Shown here piece after piece: positions 25,519 to 34,536 of a stretch of 64,000 nt of DNA. Origin of the DNA: an uncultured Dorea sp. (GTDB taxonomy: Bacteria > Bacillota_A > Clostridia > Lachnospirales > Lachnospiraceae); the NCBI GenBank assembly GCA_910578865.1, contig CAJTRM010000012.1:30985-94984 (forward strand), written 5' to 3'. Each line of letters starts with the position of its first letter. Position 1 is the stretch's first letter. The notes under the pieces are model-generated. The model saw nothing but the letters and a program-made list of their open reading frames with translations. It was not told the DNA's origin and made no database searches. The translations under genes were made by a program, and so were the position numbers.

Positions 25519-27165
25519 CTACTGCTGCAGGGAGCTTACCAGTGTGGGGATGAGCTGCTTCTTCCTGGATACGACATCCTCCAGCACAATCTTATCCGTA
25601 TCCCCTCTCAGGTCAAATGCCGAAATAATGGTCTCCCTGGCATGATTCCCACAGCACAGAAGCTCTGTAGACTCTCCAAGGATATCTGTCAGCATGAAAT
25701 AAACCATATGCAGCCTCTGTTTTGTCAAAAGCTCCGGAAGGTACGGCTCAATGGTTTCCTTGATTTCCTCCAGCTCCTCCTTGCTCATAGAATTGATCTG
25801 ACCGACGCCGAACACGGTATCGCCTACCGTAAACTGCTTAAAATCCTGGAAACAGATTTCCTCTGCACTCTTGCCTTTCATACTGCTTCCTGCATTAAAC
25901 ATTGCTTTTGCCATCTCTTCCATATCAATTTTTGCAATTTTTGCAAGTTTTCCTGCAATCTTTTCATCAACTGCCGTACAGGTGGGAGACCGGAACAACA
26001 AAGTATCCGATATAATCGCAGAACACAAAAGCCCTGCAATCTTCGGAGTCATATCGACCCCCATCTCTCTGTACATCTGACACACGATCGTTGCTGTACA
26101 TCCGACCGGCTGGTTCCGGAAAAACACCGGCCCCATAGTCTCAATATTGCCCAGCCTGTGGTGATCGATAATCTCTATAATATCCGCCTCTTCAATACCG
26201 TCCACTGCCTGAGACTTCTCATTGTGATCCACAAGAATGACCCTCTTTTTGCTGGCATCCATAAAACGCCGCCTGGAAATAAAGCCCTTAAACCGTCCGT
26301 GCCTGTCAAGAATCGGGAAGTCACGGAACTTTTTCTTTGTCATCACATCTTTAATGTCCTCAATATAGTCGCTCATCCGGAATGTGACCAGAGGTCCTTT
26401 ACTCATAAAATGTTTCACCGGAATACTCTGATTGATCAGCCTGGCCGCCGTAAAAGTATCGTGGGGCGTTCTGATAATTACAATGCTCTGCTCTCCCGCC
26501 CGCTTTACAAGTTCCTCCGGCACCTCTGCATTCTGGCACACCACCAGGCAGCTCGCATCAATATCTACCGCGCAGGCCTGTGCTTCATACCTGTTCCCGA
26601 GGATCACCAGATCATCCTTTTCAATAAATTCCGCCATAAGGTCTGGATTTGAGGCGCCTATGGCTACCTTTCCCCCGGAAAAGTACCCGTGGATATTTCC
26701 GGTTACCACCGTCCCGTCCAGTGTCTCTATAATATTTTTGTACCTTGTTCTGGCTCCTGCAAGAATCTGGTTATCATATACATCCATATAGGACTTTGCG
26801 ATATCTCCTGTGGAAATGACCCCGACCAGTTCCTCATCCTTCAGGATCGGTATCGTCTTTACATTCTGCTCCTTCATCTTCGCCCATGTATCCTTAATAG
26901 ATACATTTGGATCTACTCCGTCGATCTTATGTATATCCATATCCTTAACCTGAAGCTTCACATTCTTCAGAAGCTCCGGCGCCTTCACACCAAATCTGGA
27001 CAGCACGTACTGCGTCTCTTCATTGATCTGGCCCGCCCTTCTGGCCACGTACTCTTCTCCAGTCACCTTTTTCTTCAATTCTGCATATGCAATAGCCGAG
27101 CAGATCGAATCTGTATCCGGATTCTTGTGCCCCACTACATATACCTTTCCGGCTTTCTTTCCCAT
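25519..27165 (-). CDS. Manganese-dependent family II inorganic pyrophosphatase with CBS and DRTGG domains
   Basis: 548 residues, the length of regulated CBS-PPases against about 310 for the simple enzyme. The DHH-type N-terminal catalytic half begins VYVVGHKNPDTDSICSAIAYAEL and is interrupted after about residue 65 by a regulatory insert: a CBS motif (about 70-130), a DRTGG domain, and a second CBS (about 250-305). The catalytic part then resumes with VDHNEKSQ, EIIDHHRLGN and ISDTLLFRSPT. It hydrolyses pyrophosphate with Mn2+ or Co2+ in the cytoplasm. In this family AMP and ADP inhibit, and ATP or diadenosine polyphosphates activate, through the insert. It is a single gene with its own RBS (CAGGGAGATC). 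Confidence 0.95.
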   Translation of the reverse strand: MGKKAGKVYVVGHKNPDTDSICSAIAYAELKKKVTGEEYVARRAGQINEETQYVLSRFGVKAPELLKNVKLQVKDMDIHKIDGVDPNVSIKDTWAKMKEQNVKTIPILKDEELVGVISTGDIAKSYMDVYDNQILAGARTRYKNIIETLDGTVVTGNIHGYFSGGKVAIGASNPDLMAEFIEKDDLVILGNRYEAQACAVDIDASCLVVCQNAEVPEELVKRAGEQSIVIIRTPHDTFTAARLINQSIPVKHFMSKGPLVTFRMSDYIEDIKDVMTKKKFRDFPILDRHGRFKGFISRRRFMDASKKRVILVDHNEKSQAVDGIEEADIIEIIDHHRLGNIETMGPVFFRNQPVGCTATIVCQMYREMGVDMTPKIAGLLCSAIISDTLLFRSPTCTAVDEKIAGKLAKIAKIDMEEMAKAMFNAGSSMKGKSAEEICFQDFKQFTVGDTVFGVGQINSMSKEELEEIKETIEPYLPELLTKQRLHMVYFMLTDILGESTELLCCGNHARETIISAFDLRGDTDKIVLEDVVSRKKQLIPTLVSSLQQ

Positions 27166-27379
27166 ATATGATCTCCCTGTCTGGTTGTGGTTATTTCATA
27201 TTCTGCGTTTCATTGATTACTATAACAAGAGTGCCATTTTTTTTAGCTTTCGTCAACCATAATTTTATGTTATACTGATAACAATGTAATATTTCAATGA
27301 TGTCTGAACTGTTACAAAATAGTTGCCAGATTCCCGGAATGGACGGCACACTCGAGAATCTAAGGAAGGAATTAATACT

Positions 27380-28063
27380 ATGAAGGAAGAATTGTTACAG
27401 GAAGAAACAAAAACAGAAGAAACCATGGCAGATTTTGAAGATCATTTTGATGATGCCAACCCATGGAATTTGGTTGCCTCCTATATGGAACAGGGAACCA
27501 TCCTGCCGGTAAAGGTAGAAGGGATCGTTAACAGCGGAGCAATTGCAATGGTAGAGGGCTTACGGGGATTCATCCCTGCTTCCAGGCTTTCTTTATCTTA
27601 TATTGAAGATCTGGAATCTTATCTGCTGAAGGATATCGAAGTCCGGGTCATCGATGTAGATCAGGCAGAAAATAAGCTTGTATTGTCCGCCCGTGAGATC
27701 TTAAAAGAAAAAGAGAAAAAAGCAAAAGAAGAGAAAATTGCCAGCATCAAGCCGGGCAGCGTTATGACCGGTACAGTAGAATCTCTTCAGACTTACGGCG
27801 CATTTATCCGTATGGAGGACGGTCTCTCCGGCCTGGTACATATCTCCCAGATCAGCCAGAAGCGGGTAAAATCACCGAAAGACGTATTGAACGTAGGCGA
27901 TGAGGTAAACGTTAAGGTCATCGGCATCAAAGACGGAAAGATCAGCCTCAGCATGAAAGCTCTGGAAGAGATTACGGAAGAACCGGAAGAGAAGGTAGAT
28001 ATCCCGGCGTCCGAAGAGATCGGGACACGGCTTGGAGATCTCTTTAAAGGGATTAAGCTTTAA
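27380..28063 (+). CDS. S1 RNA-binding domain protein
   Basis: 227 residues from the ATG at 27380, chosen because AAGGAAGGA lies at proper distance; an in-frame start 19 codons earlier has no such site. The acidic N-terminal 40 residues are followed by two S1-type OB folds: GTILPVKVEGIVNSGAIAM with GFIPASRLS (about 38-110), and GSVMTGTVESLQTYGAFIRM with GLVHISQIS (about 125-195). The second half ends in an acidic tail. Such proteins bind mRNA or the ribosome; this is a short relative of ribosomal protein S1 and not the full six-domain form. It converges on nadE. Confidence 0.9.
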   Translation: MKEELLQEETKTEETMADFEDHFDDANPWNLVASYMEQGTILPVKVEGIVNSGAIAMVEGLRGFIPASRLSLSYIEDLESYLLKDIEVRVIDVDQAENKLVLSAREILKEKEKKAKEEKIASIKPGSVMTGTVESLQTYGAFIRMEDGLSGLVHISQISQKRVKSPKDVLNVGDEVNVKVIGIKDGKISLSMKALEEITEEPEEKVDIPASEEIGTRLGDLFKGIKL

Positions 28064-28083
28064 AAATGAACATGCACAGCACA

Positions 28084-28135
28084 GAAAACAGCCAAAATTT
28101 CTGCACCGACCGGTTCAGAAATCTTGGCTGTTTTC
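28084..28135. terminator. Bidirectional terminator between S1-protein gene and nadE
   Basis: GAAAACAGCCAAAATTTCTG (28084-28103) pairs with 28116-28135 with one mismatch around a 12-base loop. The A/T-rich foot of the stem supplies the U tract in either direction for the convergent genes. Confidence 0.85.
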
Positions 28136-28152
28136 GGCAGCACATATCCGTT

Positions 28153-30066
28153 TTATTTGAGGGTCTCCAGATTTCGGAGCCAGGCGGCAGCGCAGGCGTC
28201 GCTGGGCATACGCCAGTCCCCTCTCGGAGAGAGGGCCACGGTTCCTACCTTCGGGCCGTCCGGAAGACAGGAACGCTTGAACTGCTGGCTGAAGAACCTG
28301 CGGTAGAAGATATTCATCCATTTCAGGACCGTCTCACTGTCGTATTCTCCGTCAAATGCCTGAAGCGCCAGACGGTACACCTTACCCGGCTCATAGCCGA
28401 ACCGCAGCATATAGTAAAGGTAAAAATCATGCAATTCATAAGGCCCCACCAGATCCTCTGTTTTCTGCGCGATCTGCCCGTCTTCAGGCGGCAGCAGTTC
28501 CGGGCTCACCGGAGTATCCAGTACATCATAAAGAACCTCCTTTAATTCCTCATCCTCACAAGTATCCGCATAGTAATGAACAAGATGGCGTACCAGCGTC
28601 TTCGGCACAGAAGCGTTGACACCATACATAGACATATGATCCCCATTGTAAGTCGCCCATCCAAGGGCAAGCTCCGACATGTCCCCGGTCCCAAGTACAA
28701 GCCCTCCGGTCTGGTTGGCAATATCCATCAGCACCTGGGTACGTTCCCTGGCCTGTGCATTTTCATAGGTCACGTCGTGACTTTCTATCTCGTGCCCGAT
28801 ATCAAGAAAATGGCGGGCCACCGACTCGGCAATCGGCACTTCACGGAGGCTTGCTCCCAGCTTCACCGACATTTTACATGCATTCTGGTAGGTCCGGTCC
28901 GTGGTTCCAAAGCAAGGCATCGTCACGGCTACAATTCCTGACCGATCCTTTGAAAGAGCATCAAATGCCTTTGCCGCCACCAAAAGGGCAAGTGTCGAGT
29001 CAAGCCCCCCGGATATCCCCACTACCACACTTTTAGATCCCGTATGGGAAAGACGCTTCTTAAGCCCCATAGCCTGGATCGCCAAAATCTCTTCACAGCG
29101 TTTTGCACGCTCTTTCTCTTCCCCGGGAACAAATGGCCTGGAAGGAAATTTCCTGGTAAGACAGGTATCCTCCACAGAAAGATGGAACGGAATCCTCATC
29201 AGCCTCCTCTGCTGATCCATCTGGAAGGTTGTGTTCTTCCGCCGCTCTCCGAGCAGTTTCTGGATGTCGATCTCCGTATATACAACTCCATTCTCAAATC
29301 GTTTCCCTTCTGCCAGGAGAACTCCATTCTCTGCGATCATGTTATGTCCGCCAAACACAAGGTCTGTGGTGGACTCTCCTTCTCCTGCATTGGCATAAAT
29401 GTATCCGCAGATCAGCCGTGCGGACTGCCCCTCTATCAGGCTCCGCCGGTAAGCAGCCTTTCCGATGGTCTCATCACTGGCAGAACAGTTGGCGATCAGG
29501 ACCGCTCCTTCTCTTGCCGCCTGGATGCTTGGGGGAACCGGACACCATACATCCTCGCAGATCTCTGCGGAAATGATCAACTCCTCCATCTCCTCCGCTG
29601 CAAACAGCAGCTGCGGCCCAAAGGGAATCTCCCGGCCGTCAAACCGGATCATCCTCGCAGTATCAGGCCCCTTGCAAAACTGGCGCATCTCATAAAACTC
29701 ACCATAATTCGGAAGAAAGCTCTTAGTCGTAAACCCAAGGATCTCCCCGCGGTTAAGAGCCGCAGCCGTATTATACAGCTTACCTTCCACGGCAAGCGGT
29801 ACTCCCACAAAGTAGAGCCCGTTCTTATCCTTCGTATGGGCCGCAACCTTACAAAGCCCGCGCATCGCATCCTTAAGGAGAACCTCCTGCGTGAAAAGAT
29901 CCCCGCAGGTATATCCGGTCATACACAATTCCGGAAACACAACGATCCCGGCCCCTTCTTTCTCTGTCTCGTCTATCATACGGCAGATCTGCCGTGCATT
30001 ATAATCCGCATCTGCAACCCGGATCTCCGGCGTAGCTGCAGCTGCCTTAACAAAACCATCCTTCAT
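28153..30066 (-). CDS. nadE: Glutamine-dependent NAD+ synthetase
   Basis: 637 residues from the ATG at 30066, favoured over one three codons earlier because GGAGG abuts that first ATG but lies nine bases from this one. The N-terminal nitrilase-like glutaminase domain has VFPELCMTGYTCGDLF (Glu), a Lys in the KSFLPNYGEFYE segment and the catalytic Cys in SAEICEDVW. The C-terminal synthetase domain has the PP-loop VGISGGLDSTLALLV. It makes NAD+ from deamido-NAD+, ATP and glutamine-derived ammonia. It is 18 bases downstream of hslO on the same strand. Confidence 0.96.
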   Translation of the reverse strand: MKDGFVKAAAATPEIRVADADYNARQICRMIDETEKEGAGIVVFPELCMTGYTCGDLFTQEVLLKDAMRGLCKVAAHTKDKNGLYFVGVPLAVEGKLYNTAAALNRGEILGFTTKSFLPNYGEFYEMRQFCKGPDTARMIRFDGREIPFGPQLLFAAEEMEELIISAEICEDVWCPVPPSIQAAREGAVLIANCSASDETIGKAAYRRSLIEGQSARLICGYIYANAGEGESTTDLVFGGHNMIAENGVLLAEGKRFENGVVYTEIDIQKLLGERRKNTTFQMDQQRRLMRIPFHLSVEDTCLTRKFPSRPFVPGEEKERAKRCEEILAIQAMGLKKRLSHTGSKSVVVGISGGLDSTLALLVAAKAFDALSKDRSGIVAVTMPCFGTTDRTYQNACKMSVKLGASLREVPIAESVARHFLDIGHEIESHDVTYENAQARERTQVLMDIANQTGGLVLGTGDMSELALGWATYNGDHMSMYGVNASVPKTLVRHLVHYYADTCEDEELKEVLYDVLDTPVSPELLPPEDGQIAQKTEDLVGPYELHDFYLYYMLRFGYEPGKVYRLALQAFDGEYDSETVLKWMNIFYRRFFSQQFKRSCLPDGPKVGTVALSPRGDWRMPSDACAAAWLRNLETLK

Positions 30067-30092
30067 ACGCTCCATCCTCCGTTCTGTGGCAT

Positions 30093-30971
30093 TTACTTTT
30101 TACTTCTTTTTATGATCCGCTTCAGGTCTTCCACCGTGTATCGGTAAGCGCTGTTGCAGAAATGACATTTCACCTCAATATCCTCGCCTTCGTCGATCAT
30201 ATCCTGGATATCCTTCCTCCCGATACCGGCAACTGCGTGTTCTACACGCTCCTTAGAACAATTGCAGCAAAACTGTGTCGGCATCCGATCCGTAAACTCC
30301 AGCCCTACGTTTCCCAACAGTTCCTGAAGCAGATCCTCCGCTGTATAGCCCTGATCAAGGAGCTCTGTCACAGAAGTGATACTCTTAAGGTTTTCCTCAA
30401 TCTGACTAATGGTCTCCTCCTGAGCAAACGGCATCATCTGGATAATAAATCCTCCCGCCGTTTTCACCGTATTATCTTTCTCCATCAGCACACCAAGCCC
30501 CACGGAAGAAGGAACCTGCTCTGAATTCGCAAAATAATACGTAAGATCCTCTGCAATCTCACTCGTTACAAGAATCGTCTGTCCACAATACGGCTCCTTC
30601 AGCCCCATGTCCTTGACCACCAGCAGCATACCGATGCCCACGGCCCCGCTTACATCCAGTTTTCCGTCTTTCGGAGGGAGCATGACACCCGGCACATCCA
30701 CATATCCTTTTACATCGGCCTTACTGTCTGCGGTCACGGTAATCCCCCGAAGCGGGCCGTCTCCCCGAATCTTAAGGGTAAGCATATCTGTATCATTTTT
30801 CATCATACTTCCCATCATAGCTCCGGCGGTAAGCAGGCGGCCAAGAGCCGCAGTAGCCACCGGACTTGTCCCGTGCCGTCTTCTTGCTTCCTCCACCGTC
30901 TGCCTCGTCACAGCCGCAAATGCACGGACCTGCCCCTCTGCTGCCGTTGCCCTTACAATATAATCTTCCAT
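30093..30971 (-). CDS. hslO: Redox-regulated chaperone Hsp33
   Basis: 292 residues, normal length. The N-terminal domain starts DYIVRATAAEGQVRAFAA. The C-terminal redox switch has CxC (CNCS within QFCCNCSKERV, about 238-243) and CxxC (KCHFCN, about 270-273), the four zinc ligands that form disulfides under oxidative stress and turn on holdase activity. An extra Cys precedes the first pair. It lies between the methyltransferase gene (21 bases upstream) and nadE (26 bases downstream), so the three are probably one transcript. Confidence 0.96.
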   Translation of the reverse strand: MEDYIVRATAAEGQVRAFAAVTRQTVEEARRRHGTSPVATAALGRLLTAGAMMGSMMKNDTDMLTLKIRGDGPLRGITVTADSKADVKGYVDVPGVMLPPKDGKLDVSGAVGIGMLLVVKDMGLKEPYCGQTILVTSEIAEDLTYYFANSEQVPSSVGLGVLMEKDNTVKTAGGFIIQMMPFAQEETISQIEENLKSITSVTELLDQGYTAEDLLQELLGNVGLEFTDRMPTQFCCNCSKERVEHAVAGIGRKDIQDMIDEGEDIEVKCHFCNSAYRYTVEDLKRIIKRSKK

Positions 30972-30992
30972 ATGTTAGTATCCTCTTTTCTG

Positions 30993-31751
30993 TTATTTTC
31001 TATTCTCCCTCGCCACCACACAAATACGTTCACTGGTATCCGACGGGGAATTTTTTGTATAGGCGTCATATGCAGCCACAAATTTAAGCCCCGACGCCTC
31101 AACAAGCCTTCTGATCTGTTCAAGGGTGTATGCCTTCTGGTAATGAATCTCCTGATATTTTCTATAGAGATCCGTCCCTCCTTCGCATTTCACGAACAAC
31201 GTCAGTTCATATTCATTCAGCTTCTCCCTGTCATCATAATAATTATCCCAGATAAAGCTGCACTCCTGACGGTCCTCAGCGATCACCTGATCTCCCAGAA
31301 GCTCTCTGTACTTATATTCTGTATTAAAGTCAAATATAAATATTCCTCCCGGGTCAAGGTAATTGTCTGCCAGCCGGAACATGCCGGTAAGTTCTTCCTC
31401 CTCCGTGATATAATTCACGCAGTCACACACACTGACAATAGCCCTCACGGTACCGTACAGCTCAAATTCCCGCATATCCTGCAGAAGATAGAGGATATCA
31501 TGCCCACTTTCCTTACGCTTTTTAAGGGCAAGTTCCAGCATCTCTTCCGAATTGTCCACTCCGATCATATCGTAGCCCTTTTCTGCCAGAAGTTCTGTCA
31601 TACTTCCTGTTCCGCACCCAAGATCCAGCACCAGGCCTTCCTCGATCTGGTATTCCTTCAGAATATCCTGGATATCATCTGCCCATTCCTCATATGGGAC
31701 GTTGTCCATAAAAGTATCATAAACTTCTGCGAAATTCGTATAAGCCTCCAC
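30993..31751 (-). CDS. Class I SAM-dependent methyltransferase
   Basis: 252 residues if translation starts at the GTG at 31751, which has AGGAGG five bases upstream and gives the usual family start MEAYTNFAEVYDTFMDNVPYEEW; the longest frame begins 13 codons earlier, also at GTG, without such a site. Motif I is VLDLGCGTGSMTELLAEKG (about residues 40-58) and motif II GVDNSEEML. The second half is beta-rich as in the YcgJ/YrrT type. The methyl acceptor cannot be read from sequence. It is first in a likely methyltransferase-hslO-nadE transcript. Confidence 0.88.
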   Translation of the reverse strand: MEAYTNFAEVYDTFMDNVPYEEWADDIQDILKEYQIEEGLVLDLGCGTGSMTELLAEKGYDMIGVDNSEEMLELALKKRKESGHDILYLLQDMREFELYGTVRAIVSVCDCVNYITEEEELTGMFRLADNYLDPGGIFIFDFNTEYKYRELLGDQVIAEDRQECSFIWDNYYDDREKLNEYELTLFVKCEGGTDLYRKYQEIHYQKAYTLEQIRRLVEASGLKFVAAYDAYTKNSPSDTSERICVVARENRK

Positions 31752-31817
31752 ATTTTCCTCCTGATTCCGTTCACCGGCCATCTGCCTCACATAATACTTT
31801 CACTCAAAATTATAGCA

Positions 31818-31850
31818 TAAAAACGGGAAGTTTCAATCGAAACCTCCCGT
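31818..31850 (-). terminator. Terminator of the first NlpC/P60 gene
   Basis: On the minus strand ACGGGAGGTTTC and GAAACTTCCCGT pair around four bases with one mismatch and lead into TTTTT. It lies 36 bases after the stop at 31886. Confidence 0.8.
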
Positions 31851-31885
31851 GATCTTTCCTTCTATGTAACTTCTATGTAACTGAT

Positions 31886-33196
31886 CTACCAGTACCGTCT
31901 CACCGCCAGCACCGTCTTATAATTAGCCGGTGAGGTTGTCTTAATTCCTCCCTTTGGATACGGAGCACTGTTGGACGCATGTACGATCGTGTTATTACCG
32001 ATGTAGATCCCCACATGGCCGCTGTAGCATACCACATCCCCCGGAAGCATTTCAGAATATTTTACGGCCTTTCCGCCTGTACGCTGAGCCGAGGAACTTC
32101 TCGGGACACTGATCCCGAACTGCTTATGGATCTGCTGTACAAACCCGGAACAGTCAATTCCGTTAGTGAGGCTGTTACCGCCGAACACATATTTATTTCC
32201 CACATACTGCAGGCCCTTATTGGCAATCTGCTGTCCCCTGGATGCATTACTCGGTGCAGACGGCTTGCTCTCTTCCTCTTTATCCGAATCCGGTTTTGAA
32301 GAAGAACTGTCACCGGACGGCTTTGAGGATCCTCCCGAGGATTCACCCTGAGACGGCTTACCCGACGAGCCGGAGGAAGAATCACCCTGGGACGGCTTAT
32401 TTGACGAACCGGAGGAAGAACCGCCGGACGATTCTGCTGCCGCAGCCTCCGCCTCCTTTTTGGCAGTCTCCTCTGCTTGTGCAAGAGCTTCAGACTGTCT
32501 GGTCAGTTCCGCCAGCTGCTCTGCCGCCTCTTCTTTGGCCTGCTCAAGCTGACTGTCAAAATCAGCAATCTGGCTTCTCATCCGCGTCAGCGTTCCCTCC
32601 AGATTGGTCTTCTGACTGTCCATCTCCTTTGCCATGTCCTGCATCTCTGCCTGCTGAGACTCAAGCTCCGTCTTTAAATCCTTGACTTCATTCTTGGTCT
32701 TCACATACTCATCCAGCATATGCCGGTCATAATCATGGACATTCTGTACATATTCCGCTCTGTTCACAAGGTCTGCATATGACTTGGAATCTGCAATTGT
32801 TTCAAAGAAGGTCGTATCACCTTCCTCGTACATGTATTTGATACGAAGCTTCATATCTTCGTACTGCTTCTCTTCATCTGCCTTTGCCTTCTCAAGATCA
32901 GTCTCAGCCTGCGTGATCCTGCCCTGCTGCGTCTCCATGTCCTGCTTCAGCGCGTCAATATCCACCAGAAGCGCAACAAGCTCTTTATTGACACTGGATG
33001 CCTGTGCCTCAGCCTGCTTCTTCTGCTGTTCCAGTGAATCTACCTTTTCCTCGGAAGCATTCACCTTCTCTTTTGAAGCGTTCACCTTCTCTTTGGTGGC
33101 ACTCACTTCATCTTGCGGAGCTGCCATAACAGGAGTTGCAATAAAAGTGCTCACCACAACACATGTGATGAGCGCCTGTAACCATCGTTTCTTCAT
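31886..33196 (-). CDS. Secreted NlpC/P60 peptidoglycan endopeptidase with coiled coil (first of two)
   Basis: 436 residues from the ATG at 33196. A signal peptide (MKKRWLQALITCVVVSTFIA then PVMA-A) is followed by a PcsB/CwlO-like coiled coil (about 20-230), a Ser/Gly/Lys/Pro linker with three near-identical GSSGKPSQG-type repeats, and a C40 domain. Catalytic Cys is in GIDCSGFVQQ, and His is in YSGHVGIYIG or the later TIVHASN. It cuts D-Glu-diamino acid bonds in peptidoglycan outside the cell; the coiled coil suits control by FtsEX, as in PcsB. The next gene upstream is a paralogue, so the pair probably arose by duplication. Confidence 0.93.
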   Translation of the reverse strand: MKKRWLQALITCVVVSTFIATPVMAAPQDEVSATKEKVNASKEKVNASEEKVDSLEQQKKQAEAQASSVNKELVALLVDIDALKQDMETQQGRITQAETDLEKAKADEEKQYEDMKLRIKYMYEEGDTTFFETIADSKSYADLVNRAEYVQNVHDYDRHMLDEYVKTKNEVKDLKTELESQQAEMQDMAKEMDSQKTNLEGTLTRMRSQIADFDSQLEQAKEEAAEQLAELTRQSEALAQAEETAKKEAEAAAAESSGGSSSGSSNKPSQGDSSSGSSGKPSQGESSGGSSKPSGDSSSSKPDSDKEEESKPSAPSNASRGQQIANKGLQYVGNKYVFGGNSLTNGIDCSGFVQQIHKQFGISVPRSSSAQRTGGKAVKYSEMLPGDVVCYSGHVGIYIGNNTIVHASNSAPYPKGGIKTTSPANYKTVLAVRRYW

Positions 33197-33337
33197 GTTA
33201 TCACCCATCCTTATCAATTATATTATACTCTCATACGCCCCCACGTACCATAAAGATAGGATACAACATTTTCCAACAATTTTCAATATATTTCTTGTAA
33301 TTTACAGATTTCTCCAGTAACGGAACTGTCTTTGCCG

Positions 33338-34450
33338 TTATGGGCGGACATACCACATACCTTTCTGTACTGCGGCAACCTTCACAACATCACCGGTACG
33401 CGGCGCATGGATCATCTGTCCTCCGCCTACGTATACACCCACATGTCCCGGTTTTACACAAATATCGCCCGGCTGCGGATTGTCTACTCTCGGCATTCCC
33501 AGAAAACTGCCGGATACGTAGACACGCTTATATTTTCCGGTGAGGCAGAACCCTACCAGCCCTGAACAGTCAAACGCATCGGGACCGACAGCACCGGATC
33601 TGTATGGCTTGCCAAGCGACGCATATGCGCGGGATACTGTAGAACCCGGCACATAACTCGGTGTCGGATTGCTGCTTCCACTGCTGCCGCTTCCGCTGTT
33701 ACTGCTGCTGTTATTGCTTCCCGAATTGTTACTACTACTGTTATTATTGTTATTACTATTATTGTTCTTATTACTGTTATTGTTATTCTGAGCCGCCTGC
33801 GCTTCTTTCTCCTGACGCTCCCGTTCAGCCTTCGCTGCCGCTTCACGGGCTGCCGCCTCCACTGCCGCCTGAAGCTCCGCGTCCAGATTGGCAACTTCCG
33901 CCTCTTTGGACTCCAGCATATCATTCAGGCTCTCTTCCTTCTCGGAAAACTCCTGTTCCTTGGTCTCCAGCTCCTTCTGCTCTGCCTCCAGGCTGGCCTT
34001 CAGCGTTGCCACCTTTTCCTTGGTCTCAACATACTCCTGAAGTTTGTCCCTGTCATAAGTATGTACATTCTGCACGTATTCTGCTTTATTTACAAGATCA
34101 GAGAAATTCTCCGAGGATACCAGCGTCTCAAACATACTGGTGTCGCCTTCCTCGTACATAAACTTGATACGCAGCTTCATATCCGCATACTGCTTTTTCT
34201 CTGTCTCTTCCGCAACCTTCAGGTCTTCTGTCGTCTTAATGACTTCTTCACCCTTGGCAACCAGATCCTCTTCAATCTGGTTAAGCTCCTGTATTACTTT
34301 CTTTAACTGCTCCTGCAGAGAATTTACTTCACTCTGCGCTGCTGCTTTACTCTCTTTTAACTGATCCACTGACGGTGCTGCCATAACCGGTGTTACGATC
34401 ATTGAACTCGTTACGACTGCTGCCAGCAATCTGATTCTAAATTTCTTCAT
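33338..34450 (-). CDS. Secreted NlpC/P60 peptidoglycan endopeptidase with coiled coil (second of two)
   Basis: 370 residues from the ATG at 34450, ten codons inside the longest frame, where the signal peptide begins MKKFRIRLLAAVVTSSMIV with cleavage after PVMA-A. The coiled coil (about 20-210) shares the EEGDTxFET and AEYVQNVHxYDR segments with its neighbour. A low-complexity Asn/Ser linker (about 215-260) is encoded by AAT/AAC-rich DNA near 33695-33790 and may vary in length. The C40 domain has Cys in AFDCSGLVGF and His in GHVGVYVGGG and MIHAPRTG. The catalytic domains of the two paralogues differ much more than the coiled coils do. Confidence 0.93.
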   Translation of the reverse strand: MKKFRIRLLAAVVTSSMIVTPVMAAPSVDQLKESKAAAQSEVNSLQEQLKKVIQELNQIEEDLVAKGEEVIKTTEDLKVAEETEKKQYADMKLRIKFMYEEGDTSMFETLVSSENFSDLVNKAEYVQNVHTYDRDKLQEYVETKEKVATLKASLEAEQKELETKEQEFSEKEESLNDMLESKEAEVANLDAELQAAVEAAAREAAAKAERERQEKEAQAAQNNNNSNKNNNSNNNNNSSSNNSGSNNSSSNSGSGSSGSSNPTPSYVPGSTVSRAYASLGKPYRSGAVGPDAFDCSGLVGFCLTGKYKRVYVSGSFLGMPRVDNPQPGDICVKPGHVGVYVGGGQMIHAPRTGDVVKVAAVQKGMWYVRP

Positions 34451-34536
34451 TTTATCATCCTTTTCCATGTTTTTTGACACAGTAAGTCCTTATCAAAAAT
34501 GATTATACCCCATCATCAATATTTTTGCAACATCTT

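Noticed and set aside
25642..26652. Open frame of 336 codons on the plus strand
   Set aside because: It is antisense to the pyrophosphatase, with His/Cys/Arg-rich shadow composition and no start signal.
29044..30147. Open frame of 367 codons on the plus strand
   Set aside because: It is antisense to nadE and has low-complexity, Pro/Arg/Leu-rich shadow composition.
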